DNA of 64,000 nucleotides, from NCBI GenBank assembly GCA_016882485.1, contig VGPT01000001.1, forward strand, positions 28,022 to 92,021, given 5' to 3'. The notes beneath the pieces are model-generated. The model ran no database searches. It worked only from the letters and a program-made list of their open reading frames with translations, and was not told the DNA's origin. Position 1 is the first letter of the stretch. Every line of letters starts with the position of its first letter. This stretch comes from Cyanobacteria bacterium M_surface_10_m1_298 (GTDB taxonomy: Bacteria; Cyanobacteriota; Cyanobacteriia; PCC-6307; Cyanobiaceae). Below, in pieces: positions 1 to 8,460 of the stretch. A program made the position numbers and the translations under genes.

Positions 1-1154
1 TCGACGGCGATGCCGATCGAAAGAATGAAACCAGCAATGCCAGGCAGGGTCAGGGTGACCGGGATCAGGGCATAAAGCGCCAGGTTGAACAGGGAATAGA
101 GGGCCAAAGCCACCACGGCCACCGCACCGGGAAGGCGGTAGACCACCACCATGAACACCGCCACCAGTGCAAGACCGAACAGGGCGGCCTGAAGGCTGCG
201 CTGCACGTTCTCGGTACCCAGCGTGGCGCCGATGGTGCGCTGCTCAATCACTTGAACCGGCAGAGGCAGGGAGCCACCACGCAGTTGCACCTCCAGATCG
301 CGGGCTTCTTCCGCCGTGAAATTGCCCGTGATGCTGGCGGCGCCACCACTAATCCCCGCGGGCTTGAACTCGGGGCCCACGCTGGCTTCGCTGATGGAGC
401 GTCCATCCAGCACGATCCCCAACAGCTGAGGGGTGCCGGCAATGCTCTTGGTCAAGGCGGCGAACTTGCGGCCGCCCTCAGTACTGAAGCTCAGGGTGAC
501 ATCCCAGGCGTTGCCGGTGTCCTGTTGGCGCCGACCCGCCCCGGTGAGGTCCTTACCGGTGAGCTCAGCAGGTTCGTAGAGGGCGACGATCCTGGTGTTG
601 ACCTCGGCGAGCAGCGCCTCCAGTTGCTCGCTCTCACTGCTGCCGACCGGCACGGTGACACCGAGCTCCCGCAGCAGCTGGGCCAGTTCCTCGGCCTTCA
701 ACGAGGGCTCACCGGCCTTCTCGGTTCCAACCGCCTTCTGCCGATCGAGCACATCCTTGGCCTGCCGCTTGAGCTTCAACAGCCCAGACATCTCACGCTC
801 GGTGCCCGGCTTCTGGCCACGGAACTCCAGCAGCGCAGTGGTGCCGAGCACCTTGGCGGCGCGACTTGGATCCTGCTCACCCGGTAACTGGAGCAGCAAC
901 TGGTCGTCGCCGATGGTCTGCAGGGTGGACTCACTCACCCCGAGACCATTGATGCGGCGATCGAGCACATCCTTAACGGCTTCCAGCTGTTCGCTCTGAA
1001 CCCGTTTGATCGCACCGACCGGCATCACCTGCAGGGTGAGCTGGCTACCGCCGCGCAGATCAAGACCGAGCTGCAGCGGGAAGCTGGCCAGCACCGCAGC
1101 GGCGGCGAAGGCCAGGGCCAGAATCAGGGCAAGCCACCCTTGTTGACGCGCCAT
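1..1154 (-). CDS. secD: Protein translocase subunit SecD (partial, 3' end beyond window edge)
   Basis: Open minus frame from ATG at 1154 running off the left edge, so absent from the ORF track. Translates as [43 protein letters not shown]...; the LGLDLRGG motif and C-terminal TM segments are SecD-like. Start overlaps the pdhB stop (TGATG). Confidence 0.93.
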   Translation of the reverse strand, partial: MARQQGWLALILALAFAAAAVLASFPLQLGLDLRGGSQLTLQVMPVGAIKRVQSEQLEAVKDVLDRRINGLGVSESTLQTIGDDQLLLQLPGEQDPSRAAKVLGTTALLEFRGQKPGTEREMSGLLKLKRQAKDVLDRQKAVGTEKAGEPSLKAEELAQLLRELGVTVPVGSSESEQLEALLAEVNTRIVALYEPAELTGKDLTGAGRRQQDTGNAWDVTLSFSTEGGRKFAALTKSIAGTPQLLGIVLDGRSISEASVGPEFKPAGISGGAASITGNFTAEEARDLEVQLRGGSLPLPVQVIEQRTIGATLGTENVQRSLQAALFGLALVAVFMVVVYRLPGAVAVVALALYSLFNLALYALIPVTLTLPGIAGFILSIGIAV

Positions 1155-2137
1155 CAGACCTGGCCAGCCTTGAGAGCCTTGGCGGCCTCAACGATTTGAT
1201 GGGGCTGAATGATCGTCAGGTTCTCGAGGGTGCCGTTGTAGGGCGTCGGAATGTCCTGGGAGGACAGACGCACCGGACGGCAGTCGAGATCGTCGAAACA
1301 CTGCTCGGTGATCAGGGCGATCAGCTCGGCGCCGATGCCTCCGGTCTTCATGCACTCCTCCACCACCAGCACCTTGTGGGTCTTGCGGATGGAACGGGAG
1401 ATCGTCTCCATATCGAAGGGCTTGAGGCTGATCAGATCGATCAACTCCACGCTCACGCCGTCTTTTTCCAGCTGCTCCACCGCCTTGAGGCAGTGGTGGC
1501 GCATGCGCGAATAGGTCAGGATCGTGACATCGCTGCCCTCCTGCACCAGATCCGCCTGATCGAGGGCACAGGTGTAGTCGCCGCTGGGGATCTCCTCGCT
1601 GAGGTTGTAGAGCAGTACATGCTCGAAGAAGAGCACCGGGTTGTTGTCACGGATGGCGGCCTTCATCAGGCCCTTGGCATTGGTGGGGGTGCTGACCGCC
1701 ACGATCTTGATGCCGGGCACGGCGTGGAAGTAGGCCTCGAGGCGCTGGCTGTGCTCGGCGCCGAGCTGACGGCCCACACCGCCGGGACCGCGCACCACAG
1801 CAGGGATGGTGAAGTTGCCGCCACTGGTGTAACGGAGCATCCCCATGTTGTTGGAGATCTGGTTGAAGGCCAGGAGCAGGAAGCCCATGTTCATGCCCTC
1901 GACGATCGGCCTCAGACCGGTCATCGCGGCGCCCACGGCCATGCCGGTGAAGGCGTTTTCGGCAATCGGGGTATCCAGCACCCGCAGCTCGCCGTACTTG
2001 TCGTAGAGGTCCTTGGTGACTTTGTAGGAACCGCCGTACTGGCCAACGTCCTCACCCATCACACAGACATGGGGGTCGCGAGCCATCTCTTCGTCGATGG
2101 CCTCTCGCAGGGCGTTGAAGAGAAGGGTCTCTGCCAC
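1154..2137 (-). CDS. pdhB: Pyruvate dehydrogenase E1 component subunit beta
   Basis: 327 aa; [44 protein letters not shown] typical of PdhB. Confidence 0.97.
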   Translation of the reverse strand: MAETLLFNALREAIDEEMARDPHVCVMGEDVGQYGGSYKVTKDLYDKYGELRVLDTPIAENAFTGMAVGAAMTGLRPIVEGMNMGFLLLAFNQISNNMGMLRYTSGGNFTIPAVVRGPGGVGRQLGAEHSQRLEAYFHAVPGIKIVAVSTPTNAKGLMKAAIRDNNPVLFFEHVLLYNLSEEIPSGDYTCALDQADLVQEGSDVTILTYSRMRHHCLKAVEQLEKDGVSVELIDLISLKPFDMETISRSIRKTHKVLVVEECMKTGGIGAELIALITEQCFDDLDCRPVRLSSQDIPTPYNGTLENLTIIQPHQIVEAAKALKAGQV

Positions 2138-2184
2138 GGTTGAAAAGCGGTTCCGGCACTGGACCGGGGTGGGGCCAACTTATC

Positions 2185-2280
2185 TCAGCCGCCCGCAGCA
2201 AAGGTCGCCAACAACAGCACCGACAACAGCATTCCTGGCGAAAGCAGCAGCACCAGCAGCTGCAGGTCGTGGCCCGTCAT
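2185..2280 (-). CDS. Candidate small single-TM protein (31 aa)
   Basis: ATG(2280)...TGA; MTGHDLQLLVLLLSPGMLLSVLLLATFAAGG. Lies between DUF3082 gene and pdhB, same strand. Below the ORF-track length cutoff. Confidence 0.4.
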   Translation of the reverse strand: MTGHDLQLLVLLLSPGMLLSVLLLATFAAGG

Positions 2281-2308
2281 GGCAGAGAAGTCAGCCCGTA
2301 TGCGCACG

Positions 2309-2665
2309 CTAGGGGGTTTCTTCGGCCTGGTTCCAACCCGGTAAGAGGCTGCGGATAAATGTCAGAAACAGACCCAAGCCCACGAAGGCGAAGGTGAACG
2401 TGGCCAAAAAGCTCATGCCCACGATCAGGGTCTTCATGAACACGGCAATGCTCTGGGCGAAGCGGGCGTCGTAGTGGGGCGGGTGCTCGGCGTAGTAGCC
2501 GACCACACGGCTGGAGAGCTGCAGCGCCAGCCAGCCCATCCCAAAGCTGGTGAGCGAACCGCTCAAAAAGCTCAACGGCCCCTTGCGCTGCCGCACCGGT
2601 TGCCCTGTCGCCTGCTCGGTTGTTGGAGATGGGCTGGAGTTCGGCTGCGAACTGGTTTCGCTCAC
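2309..2665 (-). CDS. DUF3082-type membrane protein
   Basis: Likely GTG start at 2665 (VSETSSQPNSS...); PLSFLSGSLTSFGMGWLALQLSSRVVGYYAEHPPHY matches my memory of cyanobacterial DUF3082; two TM segments. Confidence 0.75.
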   Translation of the reverse strand: MSETSSQPNSSPSPTTEQATGQPVRQRKGPLSFLSGSLTSFGMGWLALQLSSRVVGYYAEHPPHYDARFAQSIAVFMKTLIVGMSFLATFTFAFVGLGLFLTFIRSLLPGWNQAEETP

Positions 2666-2684
2666 GGCGCGCTGCTGAGGGCGT

Positions 2685-3617
2685 TCAGACCAGGGTCGCA
2701 CCGGAACCGGTGCAGCGGCAGACCCAGGCCTCAAAGCCAGCCTGCTGCAGCGATGAGGCCAGATCGGCGCGGGCCTGCTCCGCCAGGCTGCGATCGGGGA
2801 AGAGGGCAAACAGGCTCGGGCCCGATCCGCTCATCGCGACGGCCACGGCTCCCTGCGCCCGGCGCAGCAGCTCCAAACCGGCCCGCACGCTCTCCACCTC
2901 CGGCTCGACCACCTGCTGCAGGTCATTGCGGATGGCGGGAAGGCTGAGCTCGCCGCGCAGAGCCGCCAGCAACGGCCCCTGCCGCAGCAGCTGCCGGCGC
3001 TGTTCGAAGTCGCTCTCCTGCTCGAGGTAGAAGTCGCCCCGCTGCTCGCGGCAGCGCCCGTAGGCCCAAGGGGTCGACACGCTGGCCTCGGGGTGCTTGA
3101 TCAGCAGCACGGCCAAAGCCGGTGGCTGCTCGAGGGGCATCGGCTCCAGCTGCTCGCCCCGGCCAAAGCAAAGCTGGGTGCCTCCATCGATGCAGAAGGG
3201 CATATCGGAACCGAGCTCCGCCGCCATCGCCAACAGCTGATCACGGCTGAAGCCGCAACCCCACAGGGCATTAAGGCCCACCAGAGCCGCTGCTCCATTG
3301 CTGGAGCCGCCCGCCAGCCCCGCACCGATGGGGATGCGCTTGCTGAGCTCCATCGCCACCCCCAGCTCCGGCAGGCCCACCCGGGCCTTGAGGAGTTCCG
3401 CCGCCTTCACGATCAGGTTGCCGCCGTCGGTCGGCAGATCGGAGCGATCGCAGCGCAGGCTCACCGCTCCATCAGCCGTGGGCCTGAGGCGCAGCGTGTC
3501 CACCAGATCGAGGGTCTGCATGACCATCGCCAGCTCGTGGAAGCCATCGGAACGCAGGCCGAGCACCTCCAGGTGCAGGTTGATCTTGGCGGGGGCGCTG
3601 ACCAGCAGCTCAGCCAT
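2685..3617 (-). CDS. ispE: 4-diphosphocytidyl-2-C-methyl-D-erythritol kinase
   Basis: [29 protein letters not shown]..., [21 protein letters not shown] kinase motif. Start set to 3617 rather than 3734. Confidence 0.95.
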   Translation of the reverse strand: MAELLVSAPAKINLHLEVLGLRSDGFHELAMVMQTLDLVDTLRLRPTADGAVSLRCDRSDLPTDGGNLIVKAAELLKARVGLPELGVAMELSKRIPIGAGLAGGSSNGAAALVGLNALWGCGFSRDQLLAMAAELGSDMPFCIDGGTQLCFGRGEQLEPMPLEQPPALAVLLIKHPEASVSTPWAYGRCREQRGDFYLEQESDFEQRRQLLRQGPLLAALRGELSLPAIRNDLQQVVEPEVESVRAGLELLRRAQGAVAVAMSGSGPSLFALFPDRSLAEQARADLASSLQQAGFEAWVCRCTGSGATLV

Positions 3618-3631
3618 GGGGGAGGAATTGC

Positions 3632-4444
3632 TCAAGCGTTGAGCTGATTCAAGCCCGCCGCCAAACGCACCCAATGGGCAGGCGAGACCTCCTGCGGTCT
3701 TTGCTGCAGGGCGACCTCCGCCGCCTCGACCCAAGCCTGAAGAGCCTCTGCTGGCAACAGACCTGAGAGGGTGTTGCGCAGCATCTTGCGGCGGGCCGCA
3801 AAACAGCGGCGCAGCAGCATCTCCACCGTTCTGGCCAGGGCCGGATCCAGTCGCTGATCGGCGGGCAGGGGATCGAGGGCCACCACTTCACTCATCACCT
3901 TCGGGGGCGGCTGAAAGCAGCGGGGCGGCACCGGGCACACCGTGCTGCAGCGGGCCAACAGCTGCATCCGCACACTCAACGCGGAAAAGGCGCTGCTGCC
4001 GGGACGGGCGCGAATGCGCTCCCCCACCTCCTGCTGCACCAGCAACACCAGGCGCCGATAGGGCCGCTCCACCGGCCGATCCAAGCGACCCACCAGGCGC
4101 TCCAGCAGTGGCCCTGTGATGTTGTACGGGATGTTCGCCACCACCGTGCTCGCCCCCGGCAACTCCACCGCCAGCACATCCCCCTCTGTGAGCTCAAAGC
4201 GCGAATCGGCGCCAAAGCGCTCCCGCAAACCCACCACCAGATCCCGATCCAGCTCCACCGCCCTCACCGCCGCCGCCGGGGAAGCCAACAACTGTTCAGT
4301 GAGGGCTCCACGCCCCGGCCCCACCTCCAGAACCGTGTCGTTGGCGTTGAGCTCCGCCGCCTCCAGGATCTGCCGCAAGACAGACTGATCCGTGAGCCAG
4401 TGCTGGCCAAAGCGTTTACGAGCGCGATGGGCCGCGAAGGACAT
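3632..4444 (-). CDS. rsmA: 16S rRNA (adenine1518-N6/adenine1519-N6)-dimethyltransferase
   Basis: [40 protein letters not shown] motifs of RsmA/KsgA. Confidence 0.95.
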   Translation of the reverse strand: MSFAAHRARKRFGQHWLTDQSVLRQILEAAELNANDTVLEVGPGRGALTEQLLASPAAAVRAVELDRDLVVGLRERFGADSRFELTEGDVLAVELPGASTVVANIPYNITGPLLERLVGRLDRPVERPYRRLVLLVQQEVGERIRARPGSSAFSALSVRMQLLARCSTVCPVPPRCFQPPPKVMSEVVALDPLPADQRLDPALARTVEMLLRRCFAARRKMLRNTLSGLLPAEALQAWVEAAEVALQQRPQEVSPAHWVRLAAGLNQLNA

Positions 4445-4525
4445 GAACCATGCAGGAGGGCCACCTCCCACATTGCTCCTTCAGCACGAGTCTGCTGAAA
4501 ACCAGCGCCCCTATCACCAGGCCGC

Positions 4526-4903
4526 TTAAACCCAAGGGATCCAACGCACCGGAGCACGGCTCGGCGGTAAGGGCACCAGGGCGCAGACCCATTCCCAGCG
4601 GCAGTGCCCGTAAGCCGGATGCTCACTGATCCAGAGATCAAGACTGTGGGCCAGACGCTGGCGCTTGGCGCCCCGCAAAGCGGCCGCCCCCCAGCCATCG
4701 GGTCCGCGGCGGCGGCGACCCTTGACCTCCACCAGCAGCAAACGCTGGGGCTTGTGGAGAAGCAAATCAATCTCACCCCAACGGCAAGCCCAGCGCTGTT
4801 CCAGCACTTGCCAACCGGCCTGGAGCAACAGGCGCAGGGCCCGTTGTTCAGCCCACTGCCCCGCGCGCTGCTGAGGGGTTCGTCGCATGGCCGCAGGCCT
4901 CAA
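4526..4903 (-). CDS. YraN family (UPF0102) endonuclease-like protein
   Basis: GQWAEQRALRLLLQAGWQVLEQRWACRWGEIDLLLHKPQRLLLVEVKGRRR: YraN/UPF0102 nuclease-fold motifs. Confidence 0.88.
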   Translation of the reverse strand: MRPAAMRRTPQQRAGQWAEQRALRLLLQAGWQVLEQRWACRWGEIDLLLHKPQRLLLVEVKGRRRRGPDGWGAAALRGAKRQRLAHSLDLWISEHPAYGHCRWEWVCALVPLPPSRAPVRWIPWV

Positions 4904-4931
4904 TCCACCCCTTGAGGATTCCCGGCGGGGC

Positions 4932-5159
4932 TCAGCCTGGAAGTTGCCCGCGCAGGGCCCTGAGGCAGTACTTGCAGCCTCCGGTCGTGACCAGGTGGCG
5001 TTCTGGGGTGATCGAGATCAGGCGCACCGGATGTTCTTTGCAGCGGATCTTGATCGGCGTCTTGAAACTCTTGTAGAGGATCTCGCTGTAGTCGTAGCGC
5101 TCACCAAAGCGAGCCCGGGCACGGGCCAGAAAAGTCTCGCGATCGATCGGATTCGCCAT
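4932..5159 (-). CDS. Small treble-clef/DUF723-like zinc-binding protein (75 aa)
   Basis: MANPIDRETFLARARARFGERYDYSEILYKSFKTPIKIRCKEHPVRLISITPERHLVTTGGCKYCLRA: RYDYS...I.C..HP...HL..GGC.YC pattern. Confidence 0.65.
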   Translation of the reverse strand: MANPIDRETFLARARARFGERYDYSEILYKSFKTPIKIRCKEHPVRLISITPERHLVTTGGCKYCLRALRGQLPG

Positions 5160-5296
5160 GACGCATGGTCGCGTTCGACGCTGGACAACGGAGGCACGAG
5201 CTCCGCGAGGGTAAAAGACCACCCTTCTCCAGGCGGTAGCAAGGCATGCCAAGAGCAGATGCTGCCTAGGGTTACCTCACCCCCTACGCCGCAACG

Positions 5297-5809
5297 ATGC
5301 GCCGCTCGATCTCACCCCTGGTGCGCTCCTTGAGCCGAGCCCTGTGCAGCGTGCTCGCCCTCCTGGCCCTCACGCTGCTGCTGCCGCTGCAGCCGGCCCA
5401 GGCGGCTATGGACTACGCCAAACAGGTGCTGATCGGCCATGACTTCGCTGGTGTCGACCTGCGGGGGGCCACCTTCAATCTCACCAACCTGCGGGAAGCC
5501 GATTTCCATGGTTCTGACCTACGGGGGGCCAGCCTGTTCGGCGCCAAGCTGCAGGACGCGGATCTCTCCGGGGCCGACCTCACCGACGCCACCCTCGACT
5601 CAGCGGTGCTCGACGGCACCGACCTGCGCAATGCGGTGCTGGAGAACGCCTTCGCCTTCAACACCCGCTTCAACAATGTGCTGATTGACGGGGCTGATTT
5701 CACCAACGTGCCCTTCCGCGGTGATGTGCTCAAGGCGCTCTGCGCCAGCGCCAGTGGCACCAATCCGGTGACCGGTCGCAGCACCAAGGACACGCTGGAG
5801 TGCAGCTGA
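5297..5809 (+). CDS. Pentapeptide repeat protein with signal peptide
   Basis: A(D/N)LxxADL-type repeats (DLRGATFNLTNLREADFHGSDLRGASLFGAKLQDADLSGADLTDATL) after an N-terminal signal-like segment ending AQAA. Confidence 0.9.
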   Translation: MRRSISPLVRSLSRALCSVLALLALTLLLPLQPAQAAMDYAKQVLIGHDFAGVDLRGATFNLTNLREADFHGSDLRGASLFGAKLQDADLSGADLTDATLDSAVLDGTDLRNAVLENAFAFNTRFNNVLIDGADFTNVPFRGDVLKALCASASGTNPVTGRSTKDTLECS

Positions 5810-5822
5810 GGAGAACGCCACG

Positions 5823-6263
5823 ATGAGCTTTGACGCCCGCAGCCTCGAGCGACTGCAGCAGCTGGGCCGCACCCTGCCCAAACCGCTGCCCAAACCCGAA
5901 ACCCAAACGGATCCAGAGGGCCATCGAGGTGGAGCCAAACGCCACCGCGTTGAAACCGAAACGGACCCTCAGGCGCTGTTCGGCGAACTGATCAAGGCGA
6001 GTGAAGACGGCACGATCCCGCCTCACCTGCTGGATCGGCTACGCCAGGCCGAACGGGATCAGGAACGCAAGCGACAGAGCGCCCAACGCCAAGACCTGGA
6101 GACCCTGCAAACACAGGTCAATGCAGGGGCAGGCAGCAGCCCTGCACGTGCACGCCAGGAGGTGTTGCGACCGAATCAACAGCGCCGCAAACCGAGCAAC
6201 GACGAAGAGCAGGAGCTGTACGTGGCCTTTCAACAACTGCTGCTGGAAGGCGACGACGACTGA
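5823..6263 (+). CDS. Hypothetical protein
   Basis: 146-aa ORF on same strand, 14 nt after previous gene; charged, low-complexity; no family recognised. Confidence 0.6.
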   Translation: MSFDARSLERLQQLGRTLPKPLPKPETQTDPEGHRGGAKRHRVETETDPQALFGELIKASEDGTIPPHLLDRLRQAERDQERKRQSAQRQDLETLQTQVNAGAGSSPARARQEVLRPNQQRRKPSNDEEQELYVAFQQLLLEGDDD

Positions 6264-6277
6264 ACACAGGCAGGCTT

Positions 6278-6291
6278 AGTACAGATCTACT
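6278..6291. promoter_or_regulatory. Putative LexA (SOS) box upstream of umuD
   Basis: AGTACAGATCTACT; one mismatch to the cyanobacterial LexA consensus RGTACNNNDGTWCB as I recall it; 11 nt lie between it and the umuD ATG. Confidence 0.6.
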
Positions 6292-6302
6292 ACTCTGGTG
6301 GC

Positions 6303-6752
6303 ATGAACTGGCCGGCCGAGTCACGCCCTTGTCCCCTGCGCGCCCCGCGCCTCCCGCTGCCACTGCCCCTCGCCAGTGACACGGTGGCCGCTGGCTTTCC
6401 CAGTCCGGCTGACGACTACATCGATGTGGGGATCGACCTCAATGAGGTTCTGATTCGCCACCCCAGCAGCACCTTCTTTCTTCGGGTCAGCGGAGACTCG
6501 ATGACCGGAGCCGGCATTCACCACGGTGATCTGCTGGTGGTGGACCGCAGCCTCGAAGCCCGGCCCGGCCAGATCGTGGTGGCCGTGCTCGACGGCGCCT
6601 TCACCCTGAAACAACTGGTCCGCCATCAGGGCCGGCTGCGGCTGGAGGCTGCCAACAGCGCCTATCCAGCCTTAGAGCTGCATCAATGCGGTGATGTGCA
6701 GATCTGGGGTGTCGCCATTCATGTGATCCACCCGCTCGGGCGCCATGGCTGA
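6303..6752 (+). CDS. umuD: UmuD-type error-prone repair protein (S24 peptidase)
   Basis: VAAGFPSPADDYID (Ala-Gly cleavage site), VSGDSM catalytic Ser, VLDGAFTLKQL catalytic Lys. Confidence 0.92.
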   Translation: MNWPAESRPCPLRAPRLPLPLPLASDTVAAGFPSPADDYIDVGIDLNEVLIRHPSSTFFLRVSGDSMTGAGIHHGDLLVVDRSLEARPGQIVVAVLDGAFTLKQLVRHQGRLRLEAANSAYPALELHQCGDVQIWGVAIHVIHPLGRHG

Positions 6753-8025
6753 GGCCCTCGCCCTGATCGATGCCAACAACTTCTACGCCAGTTGTGAGCA
6801 GGCCCTGGATCCAGCGTTGCTGGGCAAACCCGTGGTGGTGCTCTCCAACAACGACGGCTGCGTGGTGTCGCGCAGCAGCGAAGCGCGGCAGCTGGGCATT
6901 GGCATGGGCAAGCCCTACTTCCAGATCGCCGAGCAACTGGAACGACACGGCGTGGTAGTGCGCAGTTCCAACTACGCCCTCTACGGCGACATGAGTCAAC
7001 GGCTGATGAGCAGTCTCGAGCCCTTCGTCTCCGAATTGGAGGTGTATTCAATCGACGAGGCCTTCGTGCGGTTGCCGAGAACAGGCCATGGCGACCTGAG
7101 TGACTGGGCCAGCGAGCTGCGCAGCCGCATTCGCCACAACCTCGGCCTTCCGATTGCCATTGGGCTCGCCAGCAGCAAGGTGCTGGCCAAGCTGGCGAAC
7201 CACACTGCGAAAGGCGATCACCGCCATGCCGGAGTCTTCGACCTGACGCGCTACAGCAACCACGATCCCTGGCTCGAACGCACCCCCGTTGAGGAGGTGT
7301 GGGGCGTGGGTCGACGTCTGAGCCGCTGGTGCCACATGCGGGGCATCCGCAACGCACTCCAGCTGCGGGACATGGCCAGTGGAGAACTGAAAGCCAAGGC
7401 CGGGGTGGTGGGGCTGCGCCTGCAGCTGGAACTGCAGGGCGTGAGCTGCCTACCCCTCGACGACAGTCCAAGCGCCAAACAGGAAACCTGTGTGAGCCGG
7501 AGCTTCAGCCGAGCGGTCTGCAGCGAACAGGAGCTGCGCGAGGCGGTGGCGAGCTACGTGAGCCGGGCCGCTGAAAAACTGAGGCGGCAACGGCAACGGG
7601 CCGGACGCCTCACGGTGTTTGCCCGCACCAGTCCCTTCAGTGCGGGGTTTTACAGCCAAGCCGCCAGCAGCACCCTCACCCTCGCCAGCAACGACACCGC
7701 CGTGTTGCTGCAGGCCGCCCTGCGGTTGGTACCGCGGATCTACCGGCCCCACAAACGCTTTGCCAAGGCCGGCGTGCTGCTGCAGGAGCTGCAGCCGGAA
7801 AACCAACTGCAGTGGCACCTGCTCAGCCAGCTCAGCAGTGAAGACCTGCAGCGCCGGGAGGCCTTGATGCAGAGCATCGACCGCCTGAACCACCGCTATG
7901 GCCGAGGCACTGTGCAGTGGGCCGCCTGCGGGCTGCAGCCCGCATGGATGATGCGCCGCGAACAGCTCTCCCACGCAGCGACCACACGCCTGAGCGACCT
8001 TCCCCTGGTCTGGGCCAAGGGCTGA
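6745..8025 (+). CDS. umuC: DNA polymerase V subunit UmuC (Y-family)
   Basis: ALIDANNFYASCEQALDP, VVVLSNNDGCVVSRS, YSIDEAFVRL; overlaps umuD by 8 nt. Confidence 0.95.
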   Translation: MAEALALIDANNFYASCEQALDPALLGKPVVVLSNNDGCVVSRSSEARQLGIGMGKPYFQIAEQLERHGVVVRSSNYALYGDMSQRLMSSLEPFVSELEVYSIDEAFVRLPRTGHGDLSDWASELRSRIRHNLGLPIAIGLASSKVLAKLANHTAKGDHRHAGVFDLTRYSNHDPWLERTPVEEVWGVGRRLSRWCHMRGIRNALQLRDMASGELKAKAGVVGLRLQLELQGVSCLPLDDSPSAKQETCVSRSFSRAVCSEQELREAVASYVSRAAEKLRRQRQRAGRLTVFARTSPFSAGFYSQAASSTLTLASNDTAVLLQAALRLVPRIYRPHKRFAKAGVLLQELQPENQLQWHLLSQLSSEDLQRREALMQSIDRLNHRYGRGTVQWAACGLQPAWMMRREQLSHAATTRLSDLPLVWAKG

Positions 8026-8052
8026 AACAGGCTGGGTGAACGCTGATGGCGC

Positions 8053-8334
8053 TCAGATCTGGCCGTATTTCTGCACGCTCTGGGCCGTGCAGAACTGCTT
8101 GGCCTGCTCAATCGAATGACGCAGGTTGATGCGATCCACCACACAACCGCAGGTGTCCTGCACCATGCCCTCCGGAGGAGTTTTATTGGCCTTCTGAAAA
8201 TCAGCCTTCATCGCCTTGGCGCAGCTGCTGAAAACGATCTGATCCACCATGTTCTGGGCCTGAACCGGCCGCGGCGACGCACACAGAAATGCCGCAGGAG
8301 CGGCCATGGCTAGGGCGAAAAGGACAAGCCGCAT
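8053..8334 (-). CDS. Conserved hypothetical secreted protein
   Basis: MRLVLFALAMAAPAAFLCASPRPVQAQ signal peptide, then short domain with CxC and other cysteines. Confidence 0.6.
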   Translation of the reverse strand: MRLVLFALAMAAPAAFLCASPRPVQAQNMVDQIVFSSCAKAMKADFQKANKTPPEGMVQDTCGCVVDRINLRHSIEQAKQFCTAQSVQKYGQI

Positions 8335-8460
8335 CAGACGGGAAGCGAGGCAAGCCACAACGAGATGGAACCGTCCTAACAGCGCCGGGGGGGAAGTGGG
8401 CAAAGCAACAAGTTCTGAGACATCCACGTCGCAACGGCGCAGGCAACGCTTCCTGAGGGG

